From JACADW01 sp963747985 (lineage in GTDB: Bacteria; Acidobacteriota; UBA6911), in NCBI GenBank assembly GCA_963747985.1, contig CAVVHG010000001.1:558001-622000 (forward strand): a DNA stretch of 64,000 bases. Reading direction: 5' to 3'. This document shows positions 18,200 through 27,361 of this stretch, in pieces. The notes beneath the pieces were generated by a model. That model was not told the origin of the DNA and did no database searches. It saw nothing but the letters and a program-made list of their open reading frames with translations. Each line of letters opens with the position of its first letter. The stretch's first letter is position 1. The translations under genes were made by a program, and so were the position numbers.

Positions 18200-18859
18200 T
18201 CAGCGGAACCGTTTCAGGCCGACCTTCTCGCAGTATCGCTCCACCGGGCACCGGCTGCACCAGGGCGAGACCGGCACGCACAGGTTCTGGCCGAAAGTGA
18301 CGAGAATGTCGTTGTAGGTCTTCCAGTAGCGCCGCGGGAGCTTGCGGCGGAGAGCGGATTCGGTTTCCTCCGGGGTCCTTGTTTTCGCGTATCCCCAGAG
18401 ATTCGAGATCCGGTGTACATGGGTGTCGACACAGATGCCGTACCCGTCGTAACCGACGGTCACCACGAGGTTGGCCGTCTTCCTTCCGACGCCCGGCAGT
18501 TTGAGCAGTTCGTCGATTTCGTCCGGGACCCTGCCGCCGTATTGCGCGCACAGTATCCGGCAGGTCTGCTTCAGGTGAGCGGCCTTCGTCCGGTAGAATC
18601 CGACAGGGTAGATGAGCTTCGCGATGCGCGGGGCGGTCAGCGTTGCGAGCGCTGCGGGCGTCGGGGCGACGGACAGAAGACGGTCGGCGGCCTGCGCGGT
18701 GACCGCATCCTTCGTGCGCAGGGAAAGTATGGTCGCGACCAGAGTCTCAAAAGGGCGGTCCACCGCCCGCTCGGCGACGTCACCTACCGCCGGGACCTTC
18801 CACTTCCGGATCTCCCGGCGCAGGATACGTAAGACGGATTGCAGGGTTGGTGTATCCAT
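18200..18859 (-). CDS. nth: Endonuclease III, base excision repair glycosylase/AP lyase
   Basis: A 219-residue protein that removes oxidised pyrimidines and cleaves abasic sites. I start at the ATG at 18859 (MDTPTLQSV); the open frame continues upstream only into the next gene. The helix-hairpin-helix LPGVGRKTANLV carries the catalytic lysine, and VDTHVHRI holds the catalytic aspartate. The C-terminal CVPVSPWCSRCPVERYC has the C-x6-C-x2-C-x5-C spacing of the 4Fe-4S cluster. The start lies 13 bases from the end of the asparaginase-like gene, so the two may be co-transcribed. Confidence 0.93.
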   Translation of the reverse strand: MDTPTLQSVLRILRREIRKWKVPAVGDVAERAVDRPFETLVATILSLRTKDAVTAQAADRLLSVAPTPAALATLTAPRIAKLIYPVGFYRTKAAHLKQTCRILCAQYGGRVPDEIDELLKLPGVGRKTANLVVTVGYDGYGICVDTHVHRISNLWGYAKTRTPEETESALRRKLPRRYWKTYNDILVTFGQNLCVPVSPWCSRCPVERYCEKVGLKRFR

Positions 18860-18872
18860 GAAAAAAGGAGTG

Positions 18873-19919
18873 TTATCTGACCGGTCCCTCAAAGAGGTGA
18901 GCGCTGTTGACCAGCCTGCTTCCTTCTCCGGTGTTGACGCAGAAACGTGACGGATACAGGGCTGCCCCGCCAAATTCCCCCCGCTTCGTCACCGCATAGA
19001 AATTCAGCTGGAAATTCGGACGCCCTTCCTTATTGAGGAGGCGCTTCTCTTTGGTGGTCTTGACGACCCGCTCGAGAGTCTCGACGCAGGCTTGCCCCGG
19101 GGGCTTACCCTGGCGCATCAGTTCGATCACCGTGTGCGCGCCGCATACTTTGATGTTCGCCTCGCCTCGACCGGTAGATCCCGCAGCCCCGATTTCGTTG
19201 TCGACGTAGAGACCGGCACCTATGATGGGCGAGTCCCCGACGCGCCCGGCGATCTTCCAGGCCAAACCGCTGGTTGTGGTGGTCCCGGCGATGTTGGCGG
19301 CCGCGTCGACGGCCAGGCAGTTGATCGTTCCGTAATGCTTGATGACCTGGCCGAAGGGGGTTCCTTCCTGCTCCTCGTTCAGCCAGGCGTCGGTCGCGGA
19401 GAGGTTAGCCCTCCATTCAAGCCATTTCTTGCGCGAGTCTTCGGTCAGGAGGTTCTCCTTCTGAAACCCCATTTTCAGCGCAAAGTTCAAGGCTCCGTCC
19501 CCGACGAGGAGGATATGGTCGGTGCGTTCCAGCACCAGGCGCGCCACCTGCGACGGGTTCTTGATGAACTTCAGAGCCGCAACCGCGCCGCACCTGCAGG
19601 TGATACCGTCCATGACGCTGGCATCCAGCTCGACCTCGCAGTCCTCGTTGGGGAGGCCCCCGTAGCCGACGCTGTTGTCGTTCGGGTCGTCCTCTACGAT
19701 GTTGACTCCCGCGATGACTGCGTCCAGCGGCGCTCCGCCGCCTTTGAGGATTTCCATCGCCCTCGCCGTCGCTTTCATCCCGTTGGCGCTGGAAATGACG
19801 ACCGGCACAACCGCCGATGTGACGCTCTGTGCGCGCGCCTTTTCCTGTGTGATGGCTCCACCGGCAAGGCTGACAGAGGCGACCTTCAAGAACTCGCGGC
19901 GTTCAAGGCGTGAACTCAT
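18873..19919 (-). CDS. Exported N4-(beta-N-acetylglucosaminyl)-L-asparaginase-like Ntn hydrolase
   Basis: A 348-residue protein. The N-terminus RLERREFLKVASVSLAGGA is a twin-arginine signal. The rest matches the glycosylasparaginase family, which cleaves the bond between asparagine and N-acetylglucosamine or related amides. These enzymes are made as a precursor that cuts itself before a threonine. That site is probably the Thr in KHYGTINCLAVD, about residue 203. Conserved TTTSGLAWKIAGRVGDSP, GLYVDNEIGAAGSTGRGE and the GAHTV segment follow. The residue before the nucleophile is Gly, where the eukaryotic enzyme has Asp. Probably degrades extracellular glycoprotein remnants or asparagine conjugates. 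Confidence 0.88.
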   Translation of the reverse strand: MSSRLERREFLKVASVSLAGGAITQEKARAQSVTSAVVPVVISSANGMKATARAMEILKGGGAPLDAVIAGVNIVEDDPNDNSVGYGGLPNEDCEVELDASVMDGITCRCGAVAALKFIKNPSQVARLVLERTDHILLVGDGALNFALKMGFQKENLLTEDSRKKWLEWRANLSATDAWLNEEQEGTPFGQVIKHYGTINCLAVDAAANIAGTTTTSGLAWKIAGRVGDSPIIGAGLYVDNEIGAAGSTGRGEANIKVCGAHTVIELMRQGKPPGQACVETLERVVKTTKEKRLLNKEGRPNFQLNFYAVTKRGEFGGAALYPSRFCVNTGEGSRLVNSAHLFEGPVR

Positions 19920-20039
19920 GCACCCTCCATACCCTTCTGTGTTTGCCCGGCCCGAAAGGTAATGCCATCATATGTCCGCGACGGGATCGATTCAATGTGG
20001 AATGGGGCCGGACCGCGGCAGAGTGAAGGAGACTGAAAC

Positions 20040-21440
20040 ATGTGCTTTATTCACGACGATTTTCTGTTGTCCACGCAGGCGGCAAAGCGGCTGTACCACG
20101 AATATGCGGAAGACCAGCCCATCCTCGACTATCACAGCCACCTCTCTCCCGGGAACATAGCCGAGGATCGGCAATTTGCCAACCTGTTCGAGATCTGGCT
20201 CGAAGGGGACCACTACAAGTGGCGCGCCATGCGCGCAAATGGCGTTCGCGAAGCATATTGCACGGGCGATGCGAGCCCCTTCGACAAGTTCATGGCCTGG
20301 GCGCGCACGGTTCCTTTTACCCTCCGCAACCCGCTTTATCACTGGACTCACCTGGAGCTGAAACGATACTTCGGGATTGATGCGCTGCTCGATGAAGCCA
20401 CGGCGCCGTCTGTCTGGGAAAGAGCCAACGCCCTGCTGGCGACCGACGACCTCAGGGCCCAGGGGATCCTTGACAAGTTCCGTGTCCGGGCGGTGTGCAC
20501 GACGGACGATCCCGCGGATGACCTTGTCTATCACAGGAGGATGGCTTCCCTTGCGCTCGAGACGCGCATGTACCCGACATTCCGTCCCGACAAGGCGCTG
20601 AACGTGCACCTTCCCGGGGTTTTCAACGCATGGGTGGATCGTCTCGCGGCTGCAAGCGACGTGCACATAGCGGTCTATGCCGATTTCCAGCATGCGCTTC
20701 GCCGGAGACACGAGTTCTTCCACAGCGTTGGGTGCCGGCTCTCCGACCACGGCCTCAATTTCTGCCATGCGGACCCCTGCCCGGAACAGGAAGCTGCCGC
20801 GGTCTTCGACAAGGCGCGGTCAGGCCACGCGGTTGCCTCCGAGGAGCAGTCGCGTTTCGCGTCCAGCATGATGCTCTTCTTCGGCCGGCTGGACGCAGAG
20901 AAGGGCTGGACAAAGCAACTTCATCTCACTGCGCGGCGCAACGCGAGTTCGCGCGCATTCGGGACTCTCGGGCCCGACACCGGCTTCGACTCAATCGGGG
21001 ATTGGCCGCAGGTTGAATCGCTGGGCCGCTACCTTGACCTGCTGGACCGGGAAGGCGTGCTTCCGAAGACGATTGTCTACAACCTGAACCCTGCCGACAA
21101 CTATGCCGTCGCCACGATGGTCGGGAATTTCCAGGACGGGAGCACTGCGGGCAAAATCCAGTACGGAAGCGGCTGGTGGTACCTTGATCAGAAGGAAGGG
21201 ATGGAGTGGCAGATCAATGCACTCTCGAACGTCGGCCTGCTATCGAGGTTCGTTGGCATGCTGACCGATTCCCGGTCGTTCATGTCATTTCCGAGGCACG
21301 AGTACTTCCGACGCGTGCTGTGCAACCTGATCGGCAAGGACATGGAGAACGGCGAGCTCCCGACCGACTACGGTCTGGTCGGGACGATGATTCGCAACAT
21401 CTGCTTCAAGAACGCGAAAGACTACCTCGGCCTGCTGTGA
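20040..21440 (+). CDS. uxaC: Uronate isomerase (glucuronate/galacturonate isomerase)
   Basis: A 466-residue amidohydrolase-superfamily enzyme of standard UxaC length that interconverts glucuronate with fructuronate and galacturonate with tagaturonate. Characteristic segments: ILDYHSHLSPGNIAEDR near 29-45 (metal-binding HxH), WRAMRANGV, TTDDPADDL, FRPDKALN, GSGWWYLDQKEGME and FVGMLTDSRSFMSFPRHEYFRR near the end. An AAGGAG box at 20026-20031 supports the ATG at 20040. No other uronate catabolism gene is adjacent, so the pathway must be completed elsewhere. Confidence 0.95.
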   Translation: MCFIHDDFLLSTQAAKRLYHEYAEDQPILDYHSHLSPGNIAEDRQFANLFEIWLEGDHYKWRAMRANGVREAYCTGDASPFDKFMAWARTVPFTLRNPLYHWTHLELKRYFGIDALLDEATAPSVWERANALLATDDLRAQGILDKFRVRAVCTTDDPADDLVYHRRMASLALETRMYPTFRPDKALNVHLPGVFNAWVDRLAAASDVHIAVYADFQHALRRRHEFFHSVGCRLSDHGLNFCHADPCPEQEAAAVFDKARSGHAVASEEQSRFASSMMLFFGRLDAEKGWTKQLHLTARRNASSRAFGTLGPDTGFDSIGDWPQVESLGRYLDLLDREGVLPKTIVYNLNPADNYAVATMVGNFQDGSTAGKIQYGSGWWYLDQKEGMEWQINALSNVGLLSRFVGMLTDSRSFMSFPRHEYFRRVLCNLIGKDMENGELPTDYGLVGTMIRNICFKNAKDYLGLL

Positions 21441-21713
21441 AGTAGATCCGGTCTGTTGACGCTGTCTCAAAGCCTACTATGATCCGGGCTTTCAGCCCTC
21501 GAGAGTATTGTCGCTCCGGTACCTGGCGCGTTGCGCCAGGCCTGGTATGAATCGGGCCTTCGGCCCTCGAACCCGTATTCAAATCGGCATGTTGAGCGCT
21601 GAAAGCGCGCCCTCATACCAGCCTGGGGCGAAGCCCCAGGATTGCGTGCAAACCCAGGAATCAAGGGCTGAAGGCCCGCTCCATAGATTACAGCCTCGTA
21701 AGACCGGACAGGG
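21441..21713. repeat. Palindrome-rich repeat, family C, copy 1
   Basis: Bases about 21465-21690 match 43215-43450 in the opposite orientation. Shared hairpins are GGGCTTTCAGCCC, CCTGGCGCgttGCGCCAGG, GGGCCTTCGGCCC, GAGCGCTGAAAGCGC and CCTGGGGCGAAGCCCCAGG, separated by CATACCAG-type links. No coding potential. It sits between the uxaC stop and the cyclophilin stop, so it could also end transcription from both sides. Confidence 0.75.
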
Positions 21714-22802
21714 TCACTGCTTCGTGATGGTGACCTTCTTCAGCTCGATACGTTCCCTGGGCGTCTCGTTGTCCACCTCGATCTTCTGAAACTTGTCGAG
21801 CACATCCATTCCCTCGACAACCCTGCCGAAGACGGTGTACTGCTCGTCCAGCGTCGGTGCGTCGCCGAGGCAGATGAAGAAGGACGTTTCGGCGCTGTCA
21901 GGCTCGTCGTACCGCGCCATGCTCAGGATGCCCTTTACGTGCGGCGTCTTGTTGAACTCCGGTTTCAGCCGCCTGACGAGGTCCTGCATCCGAAAAGCGG
22001 GCAGCGGCGGAACACGGGTCGAGAGCAGTCCACCCTGGATGACGAAGTCGGGAACGACACGATGAAATGCCGTGCTGTCGTAGAAGCCGGCCTGGGCGAG
22101 CCTGAGAAAGTTGCGGACGTGATTCGGCGCCAGCTCGGGGAAGAAGGCCAGCGTCATGTTGCCCAGCGATGTTTCGAGCGTGGCCCTGTACTTCGCGAGT
22201 TCCCCGGGGGGCGTGTCCGAGAAGGCCGGCGGGGGAGCCGGGCGGGCGGACCTCAGCGCTACCTTCCTGATTACCACCGGATTTGCGGCGAGCCCGTTCG
22301 CGTCGGCAGGCGATTCCGATATCTTGTCCACTACCTCGATCCCTTCCACCACGGTGCCGAACACGGTGAAGTTGCCATCCAGGGAAGGCTGGGGAGTGAC
22401 GCAGATGAAGAACTGGTCACCGCCGCTGTCCGGCTTGCCGGGAAGGAGGACAGACGAGACCGCGCCGCGCGTATGCTTCAAGTCCGACGGTTCCGAAGGG
22501 ATCTTGTTCAATCCCCCGGTGCCCCACACGGGCCGCTTCGAGGGGTCTTTCGTCAGCGGGTCGCCCCCCTGGATGATTCCCCACCGGATGACCCTGTGAA
22601 AGAGCGTCCCGTCATAGGCTCCCTCCGCGGCCAGCTTCAGGAACAGCTCAACGTGGCGCGGTGCCTTATCCGGGTAGAACGAAAGGACAAAAGTCCCCTC
22701 AGTCGTCGTCACGACCGCCTGCTGATTCAGGTCCTGGCCTGCGGCAGCCGGCACGGTCAGAGCAAGTGCGATCAAGAGCGTTGAAATAACCCCTCGAGTC
22801 AT
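21714..22802 (-). CDS. Exported peptidyl-prolyl isomerase with two cyclophilin domains
   Basis: A 362-residue protein. Residues 1-22 form a signal peptide (IALALTVPAAAG). Two cyclophilin domains follow, about 28-175 and 188-360. Each has FHRV and a QGG motif (RVIRWGIIQGGDP, RVVPDFVIQGG), a FFICxxxxPxLDxxxTVFG segment and a V-x-G-hydrophobic-x-V-hydrophobic-DK end. Tandem exported cyclophilins are unusual compared with single-domain PpiA. It probably folds secreted proteins, of which this window encodes many. A GAGGTGA box upstream supports the start at 22802. Key catalytic Arg is kept in both domains (FHR). Confidence 0.88.
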   Translation of the reverse strand: MTRGVISTLLIALALTVPAAAGQDLNQQAVVTTTEGTFVLSFYPDKAPRHVELFLKLAAEGAYDGTLFHRVIRWGIIQGGDPLTKDPSKRPVWGTGGLNKIPSEPSDLKHTRGAVSSVLLPGKPDSGGDQFFICVTPQPSLDGNFTVFGTVVEGIEVVDKISESPADANGLAANPVVIRKVALRSARPAPPPAFSDTPPGELAKYRATLETSLGNMTLAFFPELAPNHVRNFLRLAQAGFYDSTAFHRVVPDFVIQGGLLSTRVPPLPAFRMQDLVRRLKPEFNKTPHVKGILSMARYDEPDSAETSFFICLGDAPTLDEQYTVFGRVVEGMDVLDKFQKIEVDNETPRERIELKKVTITKQ

Positions 22803-23007
22803 CTTTTCACCTCAGGCAAGTCGCGAACCAAGAAGCTATCACCAAGGGATTCCGGCTTGAAGGTATAATTTACTGTTTGGAGGGCCAGGCAGGCGTGGTT
22901 GTGCGCGAGACGGCGGTAGCCTGCGGCGGCGGAGTGGGTCCGCGACGCGGACAGCGCGCGCCCCGGCGTAGCGCACCCACCCTGTTTCGGAACGACGGCG
23001 GAACGTG

Positions 23008-25092
23008 ATGGCAAAGAAAGCGTCAGGGGACCATGATCTGACCTACTCCCAGGTCTCATACGGGAGGGCTCTGATCCATTCATCGGACTTCAAGCTCAGC
23101 ACTGCCTTTTCTCCCCGCGGAGATCAGGGCCAGGCGATCGATCTGCTGGTTCGCGGGCTGAGCGACGGTCAGAAGCACCAGGTCCTGCTGGGGGTGACGG
23201 GCTCGGGCAAGACCTTCACCATGGCCAAGGTCATAGAGGCGATCCGACGGCCCGCGCTGGTTCTTGCCCACAACAAGACGCTGGCGGCACAGCTTTACCG
23301 CGAATTCAAAACTTTCTTTCCCGGGAATGCGGTCGAATACTTCGTGTCGTACTATGACTACTACCAGCCCGAAGCCTATATAGCCGCCACCGACACGTAC
23401 ATCGAAAAGGACGCCCTCATTAACGACGAAATCGATCGGCTGCGCCATTCGGCCACCCGCTCGCTCTTCGAGCGCCGGGACTGCGTAATCGTCGCGAGCG
23501 TCTCCTGCATTTACGGTTTGGGTTCCCCGGAGGCCTATTACGGCATGCTTCTCTTCCTCGAGAAGGGGCAGAGGATCTCCCGTGACACGATCCTGCGCCG
23601 GCTCGTCGAAATGCAGTACTCCAGGCAGGATTGGGGGCTCGAAAGGGGCTGCTTCCGCGCCAAGGGCGACGTCGTCGAGGTGTTCCCGGCCTACGAGGAT
23701 TACGGTATCCGGATAGAGATGTTCGGCGACGAGGTGGATTCGATCTCCCAGATTGACCCTGTTACCGGCCGAACGCTGAAGAAGCATGAGCGCATGCCGA
23801 TCTACCCCAAGTCCCACTATGTGCTGCCCCAGGGCCAGCTGATGGACGCGATCGAGTCGATCCGCGAGGAACTGGAGGAGTGGCGCGGGCAGCTCGAAGC
23901 CCAGGGCAGGCAGCTCGAGGCGAGCCGGGTGTACCAGCGCACCATGTTCGACATCGAGATGATGAAGGAGCTGGGATACTGCAGGGGCATCGAAAACTAC
24001 TCGCGCCACCTGACCGGGCGCAAACCCGGTGAGCCCCCTCCGACGCTGCTCGACTACCTGCCGCACGATGCGGTGCTGTTCATCGATGAGAGCCACGCGA
24101 CCATCCCCCAGGTGCGCGGCATGTATTTCGGTGATCGATCGCGCAAAGAGAATCTCGTGAAGTACGGCTTCAGGTTGCCGTCGGCGCTGGATAACCGGCC
24201 CCTGAATTTCCAGGAGTTCGAGAGACGCCTGAACCAGGTGATCTATGTCTCAGCGACCCCTGGCCCTTATGAACTGACACGAGCCGGCGGCGTCGTTGTC
24301 GAGCAGCTGGTGCGCCCGACCGGGCTCACGGATCCGGTGGTCGAAATCCGCCCGGTCGCGGGCCAGGTCGACAGCCTGATGGAAGAGATCCGCGCGCGGG
24401 CTGAACGCAACGAGCGGGTGCTGGTCACGACGCTGACCAAGCGGATGGCGGAGGACCTTGCCGAGTACTACACCGAGATGGGACTGCGGGTGCGTTATCT
24501 GCACTCGGAGATCGAGACCCTGGAGCGCATAAAGATACTGCGCGCGCTGCGCGCCGGCGAGTTCGACGCGCTGATCGGGATCAACCTGCTGCGTGAAGGA
24601 CTGGACCTTCCGGAGGTCTCCCTGGTTGCGATACTCGACGCCGACAAGGAGGGCTTTCTGCGCTCCACCACGTCGCTCATCCAGACGATGGGGCGGGCGG
24701 CGCGCCACATCAACGGCAAAGCCATCCTGTTCGCAGACACCGGGACGGAATCGATGCGTGCCGCGATCGAAGAGACCGGACGCCGGCGCAAGAATCAGGA
24801 AATCTACAACGAGGAGAACGGCATTACGCCGCAGTCCATTCTCAAGCCCCTGGATCCGGACCTGTTGCGGATCTACGAAGGGGATTACTATGAGGCACCG
24901 GCTGTTGCCGAGGAAGTGGGACAATACAGTTCCGCGGAGGAGATAGAAGCCGAAATCGGCCGGCTGGAGAAGGAAATGAAGGAAGCCGCGCGGGAATTCG
25001 AATTCGAAAGGGCGGCGGCCCTGCGGGACCAGGTCAGAAAGCTGAAGAAGATGGCGATGGAATACACCGAGACACCGGAGAAGTCCTCATGA
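23008..25092 (+). CDS. uvrB: UvrABC excinuclease subunit B
   Basis: A 694-residue helicase-like subunit that receives damaged DNA from UvrA and recruits UvrC. I use the ATG at 23008; a GTG one codon earlier is an equal alternative. Motifs: Walker A GVTGSGKTF near 60, the beta-hairpin region YYDYYQPEAYI near 115, DESH, YVSATPGPYE, VLVTTLTKRMAEDL, GINLLREGLDLPEVSLV and the QTMGRAARH motif VI. The C-terminal UVR motif EAAREFEFERAAALRDQV binds UvrC or UvrA. Its stop overlaps the aroA start as ATGA, so the genes are translationally coupled. Confidence 0.97.
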   Translation: MAKKASGDHDLTYSQVSYGRALIHSSDFKLSTAFSPRGDQGQAIDLLVRGLSDGQKHQVLLGVTGSGKTFTMAKVIEAIRRPALVLAHNKTLAAQLYREFKTFFPGNAVEYFVSYYDYYQPEAYIAATDTYIEKDALINDEIDRLRHSATRSLFERRDCVIVASVSCIYGLGSPEAYYGMLLFLEKGQRISRDTILRRLVEMQYSRQDWGLERGCFRAKGDVVEVFPAYEDYGIRIEMFGDEVDSISQIDPVTGRTLKKHERMPIYPKSHYVLPQGQLMDAIESIREELEEWRGQLEAQGRQLEASRVYQRTMFDIEMMKELGYCRGIENYSRHLTGRKPGEPPPTLLDYLPHDAVLFIDESHATIPQVRGMYFGDRSRKENLVKYGFRLPSALDNRPLNFQEFERRLNQVIYVSATPGPYELTRAGGVVVEQLVRPTGLTDPVVEIRPVAGQVDSLMEEIRARAERNERVLVTTLTKRMAEDLAEYYTEMGLRVRYLHSEIETLERIKILRALRAGEFDALIGINLLREGLDLPEVSLVAILDADKEGFLRSTTSLIQTMGRAARHINGKAILFADTGTESMRAAIEETGRRRKNQEIYNEENGITPQSILKPLDPDLLRIYEGDYYEAPAVAEEVGQYSSAEEIEAEIGRLEKEMKEAAREFEFERAAALRDQVRKLKKMAMEYTETPEKSS

Positions 25093-26396
25093 TCCAGCAC
25101 GTGCACCGAGCTTCGTCTCTGGCAGGCACAGTCCGGCTGCCCGGCGACAAGTCGATCTCCCATCGCTACGCGATGCTTGCGTCGCTGGCGGATGGAAGAT
25201 CCGAGATCCGGAACTTCGCGTCCAGCAGGGACTGCCAGAGTACGCTGGGTTGCCTCCGCACGCTCGGCGTGGAAATTGCCGGGGCCGGCGACAACGTGGC
25301 GGTTAACGGGAGAGGACTGCGGGGCCTGCGCTCGCCGGCCGGAGTGCTCGATGCCGGTAATTCCGGCACGACGATGCGTCTCCTGTCCGGGATTCTCGCA
25401 GGGCAGGGCTTCGAATCCACGCTTACGGGTGACGACTCTCTCTGCAAACGGCCGATGGGGAGGGTCATCGATCCGCTGCGACTCATGGGCGCCACGGTCG
25501 TGTCACGTGATCGTGGCTTGCCTCCGCTCACAATCCGGGGCGGCAAGTTGAAGGCGGTGAGCTACTCTCTGCCGGTTGCCAGCGCGCAGGTAAAGTCCTG
25601 TGTCCTGCTGGCAGGGCTCTACGGGGACGGCACAACCGCCGTTGAGGAGCCCGTGCCGACGCGCGACCATACGGAAATCGCGCTCCGCCAATTCGGGGCT
25701 GAGGTGCGCCAGGAAGGTCGCTGGATCCAGATCGAGCCGGGACCGGCGCTCGAAGCCCGGCAACTGGAGGTGCCCGGCGATCTTTCCGGTGCGGCGTTCT
25801 TCATAGTCGCTGCTTCTATTCTTCCCGGGTCGCGGATTGTGATGCCGCGGGTAAGCCTGAACCGCAGGAGGCGGGAGCTCCTGGACTACCTTGTCTCCGC
25901 CGGGCTGCAGGTAACCGTGGAGAGTGAAGCGGAGGCGGCCGGTGAACCGCGCGGCGACATCACCGTTCGTTCTGCGGACGCGGCTCTCCTGAAAGGGTTG
26001 CCCCCGATCCGCGGAGCGCTCGCCGCGGCGCTCATCGACGAAATCCCTGCTCTGTCGATCCTTGGATCGCAGGTCGCGGGTGGGCTGGAGATCGCCGATG
26101 CACGCGAGCTTCGTGTCAAGGAGAGCGACCGGATCGCCGCGGTTGCCAGAAACCTGCGCGCGATGGGAGCGGAGGTCGAAGAACGCCCTGACGGCCTGTT
26201 GATCGCGGGGGGGCAACGCCTCCGAGGAGCGGACATCGCTACCGAAGGAGATCACAGGATCGCCATGGCTTTCGCGGTTGCCGGGCTGGCGGCCGACGGC
26301 GAAACGCGCATCCACGACGCCGAGTGCGCCGACGTCAGTTTCCCGGGATTCTTCGGGATGCTGAAGAATGTGACACGGCCTGGAGCGAAGGCATGA
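25089..26396 (+). CDS. aroA: 3-phosphoshikimate 1-carboxyvinyltransferase (EPSP synthase)
   Basis: A 435-residue enzyme of the shikimate pathway that joins phosphoenolpyruvate to shikimate 3-phosphate. Recognisable motifs are PGDKSISHRYAMLASLADG near residues 16-34, LDAGNSGTTMRLLSG near 90, KRPMGRVIDPLR, VPGDLSGAAFFIVAA, IDEIPALSI and the RVKESDRIAA loop, with EGDHRIAMAF close to the end. It overlaps uvrB by 4 bp at its start and aroK by 4 bp at its end (both ATGA). The glyphosate-contact region keeps the class I type NSGTTMR. Confidence 0.96.
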   Translation: MIQHVHRASSLAGTVRLPGDKSISHRYAMLASLADGRSEIRNFASSRDCQSTLGCLRTLGVEIAGAGDNVAVNGRGLRGLRSPAGVLDAGNSGTTMRLLSGILAGQGFESTLTGDDSLCKRPMGRVIDPLRLMGATVVSRDRGLPPLTIRGGKLKAVSYSLPVASAQVKSCVLLAGLYGDGTTAVEEPVPTRDHTEIALRQFGAEVRQEGRWIQIEPGPALEARQLEVPGDLSGAAFFIVAASILPGSRIVMPRVSLNRRRRELLDYLVSAGLQVTVESEAEAAGEPRGDITVRSADAALLKGLPPIRGALAAALIDEIPALSILGSQVAGGLEIADARELRVKESDRIAAVARNLRAMGAEVEERPDGLLIAGGQRLRGADIATEGDHRIAMAFAVAGLAADGETRIHDAECADVSFPGFFGMLKNVTRPGAKA

Positions 26397-26953
26397 CCCC
26401 TGAGACCACGACGGTATCCGCACAACCGGCGGGCCGGCGATCTTCGAACGTATACCTTGTCGGCTTCATGGGGACCGGGAAGTCCAGCGTGGGCCTTCGC
26501 CTCGCGGAGAGGCTGGGCCGGGCTTTCTGTGACCTCGACTCCGAGATAGAGAGAGTCGCCGGCGAGACCGTCGGCAACATATTCCGGAACCGCGGCGAGA
26601 CACATTTCAGGCGGCTCGAATCCGACGCACTCAGACGCGTCAGCGCGAGCGCCGGGACGGTCGTCGCGCTCGGCGGAGGTGCCTTTTGCAGTGAGGAGAA
26701 CCGTCGCGTCACGGCTGAAACCGGGACGAGTGTCTGGCTGGATGCTCCGCTGGAAATCATCATGGCGCGCTGCACTGACGACAGCTCGCGACCGCTCTTC
26801 GGCGATCGCCACGCCATGGCGGCCCTGCTCGAATCGCGCCGGCCCGCCTACAAGCTCGCGGACCTGCACGTCGGGATCGCGGGCCTGGGGGTTGAAGAGA
26901 TCGTGAGTCGCATCCTCGCTCTTCTCCGCCGAAGCGCCTCGCGGAGGCGCTGA
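26393..26953 (+). CDS. aroK: Shikimate kinase
   Basis: A 186-residue P-loop kinase that phosphorylates shikimate, the step before EPSP synthase. The ATG at 26393 overlaps the aroA stop (ATGA). Walker A FMGTGKSSVG near residues 26-35, DLDSEIERVAG for shikimate and Mg binding, FRNRGETHFRRLE with the conserved Arg, VVALGGGAF, and a lid with RPLF. An N-terminal tail of about 20 residues precedes the fold. It ends the uvrB-aroA-aroK transcription unit, and repeat DNA follows. Confidence 0.94.
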   Translation: MTPETTTVSAQPAGRRSSNVYLVGFMGTGKSSVGLRLAERLGRAFCDLDSEIERVAGETVGNIFRNRGETHFRRLESDALRRVSASAGTVVALGGGAFCSEENRRVTAETGTSVWLDAPLEIIMARCTDDSSRPLFGDRHAMAALLESRRPAYKLADLHVGIAGLGVEEIVSRILALLRRSASRRR

Positions 26954-27361
26954 TCGAGAATCAAGCTGGTTCGCCGTGCGGCGGATCTCCGAAGCTGTGC
27001 AAATATCGCAGCGCTGGACCCAGCCCGCATGATTCCCGTGCCGCACCTTCGGCGCTCGAGGTTATGGCCATTCTCTATCCCGGCCTCACGAGGGCCTACT
27101 CACTGCCGCCTCTTCGAGGCTGGTGTGGGAATCGCCGCCGATCTTGTGCTTCGACCGGCCGGGCAACAAACCAGGCGCGAAGCGCCGGAAGTATGTAGCC
27201 ACGCGCGTGAGCGCGTGGTTACCGGCGGCAGATAAAATCCAGGCCCGAAGGGCCGGTACACCGAAACCGAAAGATTAGTTCACACGTTCTCCGACGCGCC
27301 GCGGCGTCTCAGAGAGGCGTCGCACGGTGCCGCGCGGGAAAGGCGCCGCGCAAGGCGAGGA
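26954..27361 (+). repeat. Intergenic region with family B four-hairpin repeat, copy 2
   Basis: Bases 27076-27302 match the minus strand of 2098-2331 (see there). Upstream of it GTGCGGCGGATCTCCGAAG (about 26980) resembles the opposite end of copy 1, which carries the complement of GTGCGGTGGATCTCCGG; this may be part of a terminal inverted repeat. No gene is supported. The position between the convergent ends of aroK and the sigma factor fits a bidirectional terminator role. Confidence 0.7.
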
